10,901 nucleotides of DNA from Magnetococcales bacterium (GTDB lineage Bacteria; Pseudomonadota; Magnetococcia; Magnetococcales; DC0425bin3). Below, piece after piece: positions 6,339-10,901 of the stretch (positions within the stretch are counted from its first letter, which is position 1; the number at the start of each line of letters is the position of its first letter). The notes beneath the pieces are model-generated. The model was not told where the DNA came from, did no database searches, and was given only the letters and a program-made list of their open reading frames with translations. Where the stretch lies: positions 1 through 10,901 of the forward strand of contig JADGCJ010000111.1 in the NCBI GenBank assembly GCA_015229045.1, given 5' to 3'. The translations under genes and the position numbers were made by a program.

Positions 6339-8318
6339 TCACCACAGGAATTCTTCACCATGAGCATGCTTTGTCCGCTCTTGGGCAACCCATTCCTGGA
6401 GCACTATTGAAGAAGTTGAAGCCACGAATACTTGAAGGTGAGGAAGTGTTCTTACTGCGGAGCCAAGACCAGTCAGGAGATGTTCAAAATCCTCTTCAAT
6501 CAACTGATGATTTTTGGGAGAGTCAATGAAAAGCAGCCCAGGGTGACGCCCAACCCCCTTCTTCTCTGCAACGTTCAGCATGGCCAAGACGGTTGCGACT
6601 TTGAGGCGCAATTGCTCTCCTCCTGTGAGTTTTGAATAAGTGGCTTTTTTCCCGTTTGTGATAACTTCTAAACTGGCATTACCTCGAAGAGTGGCAGAGG
6701 TAATGGCTGTCATCCCAAATTCTTGAGCCAATCTGACAATCTCCTGGCTGGCCTCATGCAGCAGTTCATCCTTCAAGCCTTCGACCTGACTTTCCGTTTC
6801 CTTGACCACCGCTTTCAAGATTTCCAGATCCAAAGGGGGAGCCTGAACGCTCACAACCGAGGAAGCCATCAGGGATTCACGCTCTTTCTCCAGCATTCGG
6901 ACCTCAGATCGGAGATCGTGGTATTCGTCAAACCCACCACCCAGGATTTGACCAAGCCGGTCACATTCGAGATCAATTGCAAATTCCTTTGCTTGGAGTT
7001 CAGCCAGATGTTTTTCCAATTCCCGAAGAGCAGATTGAGACTGATCATGGGCTTTGCGGGACGCAGCAACCTGCTCCTGGAGTGCCTGATGCAATGCTTC
7101 CGGGTCGTCGGCCTCCATGCGAATCTGCTCACCGCACACTGAGCACCCATGGGTCTCCCTCTCTCGTTGGCGGCGATCTTCCCCAATGGACCCCTCACAG
7201 CGTGGACACATTTCCGGCTCCAGTGCTCTGAAGACGGCGTGGGCTTCTTCTCCCTCCTGAAAGCGCAACAGTTCCCGGCGGTCACTATTGTGAGCGTGAA
7301 TTGCCTCGTCCATGGCTTTAGCAAGAACAACGCTTTGTGCTTCAAATTTACGGAGTTGACTGGCAACCTGTGCCTTTCTGGTAGTTGCCTCGCGGTGCTG
7401 TTGTCGAATCTCTTGGTCCGAAGGGGTATTTTTGAGCTGTTTTCTTTTTTCGATTAACTCTGCATCAAGTTCATCAAGTCTTGCTCTATACCTCTGCTGT
7501 TCCTCAGTAAAATGTACTGATTGCTTGGTTTGCTCACGTTCGGCTACTTTTAGATGGGCTTTGGCGCTGGAAAGCGTGGATATCCATGGAAGTCCCAGGT
7601 ACATGGTCAGCAAACGACCCGCCAATCCATCTTGCACCACCTCACCCAACAAGGCTGTGTAGTCGGTGCCGATGAACAGTGCTCCAGACAGAGCTTGCCA
7701 GTCATGCGTGGTCGGTTCTTCCGAGTCCTTCCGAAAAGCCTGGATAATATCGAGATCCATCCCTTTCATGAAGAATGATGACATTGTCTCTTGGAAATCT
7801 TCTGTAGAAGAAAACGTGGCCAACACCAGGGGGTTCTCTCGCCCTCCCTGGGTCTTAAACAGGCTTCCATGGATCTTCTCATCCTCCATCTCGGCTTCTA
7901 CTTTGAAGTGCTTATCCCCTAATTGGAAATCCAACGAAATCCCCCGTAGCCATCTCCTGATATCCTCCCGCAAGCCTGAAGATGGCTGGCCCCGCAATAT
8001 CCATTTGACAACCTCTATGACGGAACTTTTCCCTTTCAGATTACCATCGGTCATCATTACCCAAGGTCCGGGGCCCAGATTGTCCCAGAGAAAATGAAAC
8101 GCTCCATCCCTGGCAGGAGGTTTGGTGTCGATCTTGTAGCCAGTGAATTCGATTCGTTTGATGGTCAAGCGGGATGGAGTAGCCGGAAGTGGGGATGGAC
8201 GGATTCCCGTCCTGGCGAGCAGAGCGTTCACTTCCTCCAGCGAGGAATTGGCCCGTTTTGCGATATTGTCCCGCCATGTGGATGATGCATCGGTCTTGGT
8301 GCCACTTGGCCTGCTCAT
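6339..8318 (-). CDS. Rad50/SMC-like ABC ATPase with CxxC zinc hook
   Basis: I place the start at ATG 8318, giving 659 aa. It overlaps the upstream stop as ATGA, with GGAGG (8330-8326) 7 nt upstream; the longest frame (8354) would add 12 residues. The N-terminal half-domain has a Walker A variant DGNLKGKS (91-98) in which Asp91 replaces the usual first glycine. Two predicted coiled coils (about 252-345 and 404-485) flank a zinc hook or knuckle, C371-P-R-C374 and C392-S-V-C395. The C-terminal half-domain has the ABC signature LTGGEQ (564-569) and Walker B GLLFIDSP (594-601), where Asp599 is followed by Ser600 instead of catalytic Glu. At 659 aa it is shorter than Rad50 or SMC proteins, like the ATPases of ABC-3C and Lamassu-type conflict systems. 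It probably dimerises through zinc, senses DNA ends or structures, and controls the nuclease encoded just downstream. The system name is inferred. Confidence 0.85.
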   Translation of the reverse strand: MSRPSGTKTDASSTWRDNIAKRANSSLEEVNALLARTGIRPSPLPATPSRLTIKRIEFTGYKIDTKPPARDGAFHFLWDNLGPGPWVMMTDGNLKGKSSVIEVVKWILRGQPSSGLREDIRRWLRGISLDFQLGDKHFKVEAEMEDEKIHGSLFKTQGGRENPLVLATFSSTEDFQETMSSFFMKGMDLDIIQAFRKDSEEPTTHDWQALSGALFIGTDYTALLGEVVQDGLAGRLLTMYLGLPWISTLSSAKAHLKVAEREQTKQSVHFTEEQQRYRARLDELDAELIEKRKQLKNTPSDQEIRQQHREATTRKAQVASQLRKFEAQSVVLAKAMDEAIHAHNSDRRELLRFQEGEEAHAVFRALEPEMCPRCEGSIGEDRRQRERETHGCSVCGEQIRMEADDPEALHQALQEQVAASRKAHDQSQSALRELEKHLAELQAKEFAIDLECDRLGQILGGGFDEYHDLRSEVRMLEKERESLMASSVVSVQAPPLDLEILKAVVKETESQVEGLKDELLHEASQEIVRLAQEFGMTAITSATLRGNASLEVITNGKKATYSKLTGGEQLRLKVATVLAMLNVAEKKGVGRHPGLLFIDSPKNHQLIEEDFEHLLTGLGSAVRTLPHLQVFVASTSSIVLQEWVAQERTKHAHGEEFLW

Positions 8319-8977
8319 GCCGCTGCCTCCGTTAGTTCCCGAAACATGGCCCATACCTTGTCCTTAATTGGGGGAATGTTTTGGCCCATGGGTGTGGCAT
8401 GGTATTCAAAACGCTGATGTTGCCGCTCCTTCAAGGCGTTGCCACTCCGATTCCCCGCCAACCATACTACTCGTTCAGCCCTGCGAACGTACCAAGCCAA
8501 CTGGGGAAACTCATCAGAAATCTGTGATGCCAGCTCGACAGCCTTTGGAAAGAGGAGAAAATCATACTCCTGGACCTTGTCCCCCGTTTGGTGCTTCCGT
8601 TGCCTAACCAATCTCCTGGACGACAGATGGGAAAGAGCCGTATCTAAATTATCATAGGCTCCAAATCGCCAACGCAACATGGGAATGCGACGCAAATCGG
8701 GCTCCTCTTCCGTCAGAATGATGCACACTTCATCCAGCAGTGTGTGGTCACCATTCTTCTTGTAACATTCCAACAGTTCATCCGCCAAGTAATCGGGATA
8801 GCGCACCCAGAAATCCAGGGCATGAAGACGTTTTTCGCCCCTAAAAATGAGAGTAGCACCGCTCTCGTCCGGGTCAGGAAGAGGAGTTGAACCTGCCGTC
8901 AGAATGAATAGCAGCCTGAGGGCACTCCTGCGGGCAGAAGAGATGCTTTTCTCATCTGAAGGGAGAGTATGGGTCAT
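8315..8977 (-). CDS. Small winged-helix-like middle component of the ATPase/nuclease operon
   Basis: The start is ATG 8977, giving 220 aa. GGAG (8987-8984) stands 6 nt upstream, and the proposed minus-strand promoter would initiate near 9010, ruling out the longer frame from 9070. The protein is mostly helical and charged. Residues about 100-150 (RWRFGAYDNLDTALSHLSSRRLV, a basic turn, then YDFLLFPKAVELASQI) look like a winged helix-turn-helix with a beta wing. No catalytic motif is seen. It is the first gene of a coupled operon whose next genes are an ABC ATPase and a PD-(D/E)XK protein. In ABC-3C/Lamassu systems a protein of this size and kind bridges ATPase and effector (middle component or LmuC). 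I propose that role from context and length, not from a recognised family signature. A transcription factor for the operon is the main alternative. Confidence 0.6.
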   Translation of the reverse strand: MTHTLPSDEKSISSARRSALRLLFILTAGSTPLPDPDESGATLIFRGEKRLHALDFWVRYPDYLADELLECYKKNGDHTLLDEVCIILTEEEPDLRRIPMLRWRFGAYDNLDTALSHLSSRRLVRQRKHQTGDKVQEYDFLLFPKAVELASQISDEFPQLAWYVRRAERVVWLAGNRSGNALKERQHQRFEYHATPMGQNIPPIKDKVWAMFRELTEAAA

Positions 8978-9016
8978 GGCCTTCTCCAGTCCGAGCAACC
9001 CCATTATGATGGTGTC

Positions 9017-9045
9017 ATAATATCGCGTGCCTAGTTGACAGTCAA
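9017..9045 (-). promoter_or_regulatory. Leftward sigma70-type promoter of the ATPase/nuclease operon
   Basis: On the minus strand TTGACT (9045-9040; 5 of 6 to consensus) is followed, after exactly 17 bp, by TATTAT (9022-9017; 5 of 6). Transcription should start near 9010, about 33 nt before the ATG at 8977, which has a good Shine-Dalgarno. The match, spacing and placement make this a strong call, though it is unverified experimentally. Confidence 0.75.
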
Positions 9046-9051
9046 TATCGC
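9019..9051. promoter_or_regulatory. Candidate shared operator: palindrome plus direct repeats
   Basis: TTGACAGTCAA (9035-9045) is an 11-bp palindrome made of the two opposing -35 boxes. AATATCGC occurs twice on the plus strand, at 9019-9026 and 9044-9051, 25 bp apart from start to start; the first copy overlaps the leftward -10 and the second overlaps the palindrome edge. A protein bound here would cover both promoters. Candidate binders are the HTH of the SNF2 fusion and the double-XRE protein. The repeats are direct observation; operator function is inference. Confidence 0.5.
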
Positions 9052-9063
9052 ACTTGATATAAA
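9035..9063 (+). promoter_or_regulatory. Rightward sigma70-type promoter of the XRE-SNF2 helicase gene
   Basis: TTGACA (9035-9040; perfect) is followed after 17 bp by TATAAA (9058-9063; 5 of 6). Transcription should begin near 9070, leaving a leader of about 90 nt before ATG 9162. The -35 shares base 9040 with the opposing promoter's -35, so the two promoters are back-to-back and probably compete for polymerase or for a common regulator. Confidence 0.8.
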
Positions 9064-9068
9064 CATGC

Positions 9069-9161
9069 ATGGGTGGGGGGGGATGCCTTCCGCCCCGCCA
9101 GTGTCAACCGCTGAGCGGCTCTCACGGCAAAAGGACACGCACATCACCAAGCGGGATTCCC
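9069..9161 (+). other. Leader of the helicase gene with G8 tract and small palindrome
   Basis: The predicted leader opens with GGGT followed by eight G (9075-9082) immediately after the expected start site, and contains the palindrome CCGCTGAGCGG (9108-9118). An in-frame ATG at 9069 would add 31 residues rich in Gly, Pro and Ser/Arg, but it lies at the expected transcript start with no Shine-Dalgarno, so I treat the stretch as untranslated. The Shine-Dalgarno for ATG 9162 is weak (GGGA at 9153-9156). Confidence 0.4.
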
Positions 9162-10901
9162 ATGAATTTTGCCCCCGACGACCATTCACCAGAGCGGATC
9201 AAAGCCATCCGGACGCACCTTGGCTTGACCCAGGCTGCATTGGCGGAATCTCTTGGGGTGTCGTTTCCCACGGTCAATCGCTGGGAAAACGGCAAGGCCA
9301 AACCTTCCCCCGTATGCTGGTCACGCCTGCTGGAACTCATCGGCGAGAGCAAGGACGAGGCTGATCTTCCTGGCACGGAAAGCTCTCCCTGCGAGATTCC
9401 CCCCCCCATACTTGACTTTACGGCTTCTCCCGAGGTGTTACGCACCTTGGCCGAGGGAGAGCGCCTCTCTTTTGGCCACCTGGCGCATCTTGCTTTCGCT
9501 ACCGAAACTTCTCGCATTGATCCGCTGCCCCACCAGCGCATCGCGGTGTACGACCATATGCTCAAGCAGCCGAGGCTGCGATTTCTTCTGGCGGATGATG
9601 CAGGGGCGGGCAAGACCATCATGACCGGATTGTATATCCGGGAGATGTTGTCCCGCCGTCTCATTTCTCGCGTGCTGATTGTTCCCCCCGCCGGTTTGGT
9701 GGGAAACTGGCAAAGGGAAATGTCCTCCCTGTTTGGACTGGCCTTCCGGATCATCGGCGGCGGCGATGCGCGTGCCGGCAATCCCTTCGTCGGACCGGAG
9801 GGCGACCGGATCATCGTCAGCGTGGATACGCTGGCGGGCGAACGCCTGTTCGCCCGTTTGAGGGAGGAGTCTGTTTCCCCTTATGATTTGGTCGTGTTCG
9901 ACGAAGCCCACAAGCTTTCCTGTGACAGGGGTCCCGATCTTCGAATACGCAAGACCGTTCGTTACCGTCTGGCCGAAGCCCTGGCAAGCGTTCCCGGGAC
10001 GAACGAAACCTGGCGTCTTCCCTGGCGATCCCGGCATCTACTCCTGCTGACGGCCACTCCTCACATGGGCAAGGAGTATCCCTACTACGCTCTTTGGCGG
10101 CTTCTGGAACCGGAATCCCTGGCCACTCCCAATGCCTTCGAAGAGTTTCCCCACGCCCGCCGCAAGGACCACTTCATTCGTCGCACCAAGGAAGAGATGG
10201 TGACCTTGGGAGGTCAGCGTCTCTACCCAAAGCGCATAGCCGATACCTTGGGTTACGCATTGACTCAGGGAGAACCCGGTGAACAACGACTCTACGACGA
10301 TACCGCCGAATACCTGCGGCATGTATACAACAAATCCAGAATGCTCAATCAGTCGGCTGCGCGACTGGCCATGGGCGTATTCCAGCGTCGTCTGGCCAGC
10401 TCGACCTATGCCTTGAGTTGCTCCTTCGAACGACGCATTGCCAAACTCGACAAGGTGATCGATGACGTTCAGTCCGGGCGGATCACCCTGGAGCAACTTC
10501 TCGCCCTGCAGAAACGGGTTCGCGAGGAGGACGACATCCTCGATGTCAAGACGGCTGACGAAGAAGGTTCCGAGGATGGCCGGGAAGAAAACGAATGGGC
10601 GGAAGACCATCTCCTTCAGGGGGTGGTGGCGGCCTCTCTGGCGGAATTGTTCGCGGAGCGAGAGCAGGTGGTGCAACTGCGCGATCTGGCCCGCCGGGTG
10701 TTAGACGCCGGACACGAATCCAAGTTCGACAAATTGCGGGAGGTCATCACCGATCCCAGATTCACAAGTGAAAAACTGATCGTCTTCACCGAGCATCGGG
10801 ATACCCTGGACTTTCTGGTACGCCGACTCGAAGGCCTGGGTTACACCGGACGCATCGCCATGATTCACGGCGGCATGGACTACCTGGTCCGTCAGGAGCA
10901 A
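9162..10901 (+). CDS. XRE-SNF2 helicase fusion, DrmD/RapA-like, 3' end beyond the window
   Basis: An uninterrupted frame of 580 codons runs off the right edge. Residues 10-47 form a Cro/CI-type HTH (ERIKAIRTHLGLTQAALAES, VSFPTVNRWENGKAKPSP). A linker with Pro80-82 follows. The SNF2-type ATPase has LLADDAGAGKT with Lys151/Thr152 (motif I), VVFDEAHK at 247-250 (motif II, DEAH), LLLTATPH at 294-301 (motif III), and the start of RecA lobe 2 with KLIVFTEHRDT (538-548) and IHGGM (568-572). This belongs to the RapA/DrmD-like branch used in class 1 DISARM and related defence loci. It should translocate on or remodel DNA; strand separation is not expected of SNF2 enzymes. ATG 9162 is preferred because it lies just before the HTH. 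The remainder of lobe 2, any C-terminal domain, and probable partner genes (adenine methylase, further helicase, PLD or nuclease) would lie to the right. It is transcribed divergently from the ATPase/nuclease operon. Confidence 0.9.
   Translation, partial: MNFAPDDHSPERIKAIRTHLGLTQAALAESLGVSFPTVNRWENGKAKPSPVCWSRLLELIGESKDEADLPGTESSPCEIPPPILDFTASPEVLRTLAEGERLSFGHLAHLAFATETSRIDPLPHQRIAVYDHMLKQPRLRFLLADDAGAGKTIMTGLYIREMLSRRLISRVLIVPPAGLVGNWQREMSSLFGLAFRIIGGGDARAGNPFVGPEGDRIIVSVDTLAGERLFARLREESVSPYDLVVFDEAHKLSCDRGPDLRIRKTVRYRLAEALASVPGTNETWRLPWRSRHLLLLTATPHMGKEYPYYALWRLLEPESLATPNAFEEFPHARRKDHFIRRTKEEMVTLGGQRLYPKRIADTLGYALTQGEPGEQRLYDDTAEYLRHVYNKSRMLNQSAARLAMGVFQRRLASSTYALSCSFERRIAKLDKVIDDVQSGRITLEQLLALQKRVREEDDILDVKTADEEGSEDGREENEWAEDHLLQGVVAASLAELFAEREQVVQLRDLARRVLDAGHESKFDKLREVITDPRFTSEKLIVFTEHRDTLDFLVRRLEGLGYTGRIAMIHGGMDYLVRQEQ
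9399..9407 (+). repeat. C9 homopolymer within the XRE-SNF2 coding sequence
   Basis: Nine consecutive C encode Pro80-82, exactly in the linker between the HTH and the ATPase domain. With nine C the frame is open to the window end. One extra C would give a TGA four codons after the tract; one fewer would give a stop at 9622-9624. Either change would leave only an HTH protein of roughly 85 to 155 residues. The tract is long enough to be a plausible slippage site. Confidence 0.7.

Noticed and set aside
6335..6388. Longer start of the nuclease gene at 6388
   Set aside because: It would overlap the ATPase gene by 50 bp, while ATG 6334 sits 4 nt after the ATPase stop and fits translational coupling.
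4400..8977. Wadjet (JetABCD) or MukBEF-type condensin operon
   Set aside because: Wadjet needs a long SMC with two kleisin/kite partners and a TOPRIM-type JetD. Here there are only three genes, a short hook ATPase and a PD-(D/E)XK domain instead of TOPRIM.
8978..9070. N-terminal extension of the winged-helix-like protein from ATG 9070 or 9004
   Set aside because: ATG 9070 lies upstream of the minus-strand promoter, and ATG 9004 would have a leader of only a few bases without Shine-Dalgarno. ATG 8977 has GGAG at ideal spacing.
9438..10676. Minus-strand frames of 199 and 212 aa within the helicase gene
   Set aside because: Both are antisense to continuous SNF2 helicase motifs on the plus strand.

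Overview
The window is a high-GC stretch of a bacterial genome, probably proteobacterial. I cannot name the genus. It reads as an accessory or defence island and not as core chromosome: an integrase-like serine recombinase with two ParB paralogues, a duplicated XRE regulator, a compact three-gene ATPase/nuclease operon, and the front of a large SNF2-type helicase of the kind found in DISARM-like loci. No tRNA, rRNA, CRISPR array or IS element was seen.

Layout. (1) 3-203 (+): the C-terminal end of an unrecognised beta-rich protein, followed by a convergent 176-bp gap with a 10-bp inverted repeat. (2) 3747-380 (-): a coupled cassette of recombinase (526 aa), ParB-like (300 aa) and ParB/RepB-like (294 aa), joined by an ATGA overlap and a 3-nt gap. 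(3) 4390-3881 (-): a protein of two tandem XRE helix-turn-helix domains, placed between the recombinase cassette and the defence-like operon. (4) 8977-4400 (-): a 220-aa winged-helix-like protein, a 659-aa Rad50/SMC-like ABC ATPase with a CxxC zinc hook, and a 644-aa helical-repeat protein ending in a PD-(D/E)XK nuclease domain. These genes are tightly coupled (4-bp overlap, 4-nt gap). Strong Shine-Dalgarno sequences and the promoter position put the first two starts well inside their longest ORFs. (5) 8978-9161: a divergent control region with two good sigma70-type promoters whose -35 boxes lie in one 11-bp palindrome. (6) 9162 to the right edge (+): an XRE-SNF2 helicase fusion, cut by the window end, with nine consecutive C in the linker between its HTH and helicase parts.

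How it may work (inference). The three-gene operon has the architecture of ABC three-component (ABC-3C) or Lamassu-like conflict systems: ATPase sensor, small winged-helix middle component, nuclease effector. It is transcribed back-to-back with a DrmD-like SNF2 helicase, which normally heads class 1 DISARM or related methylase/helicase loci that should continue beyond the right edge. Both sides share one palindrome and so could be controlled together, perhaps by the helicase's own N-terminal HTH or by the duplicated XRE protein. The nuclease gene is much poorer in GC (about 40% in sampled lines) than the recombinase cassette (about 67% in one sampled line), which points to separate origins. 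The neighbouring recombinase/ParB cassette is a plausible vehicle for moving the island.
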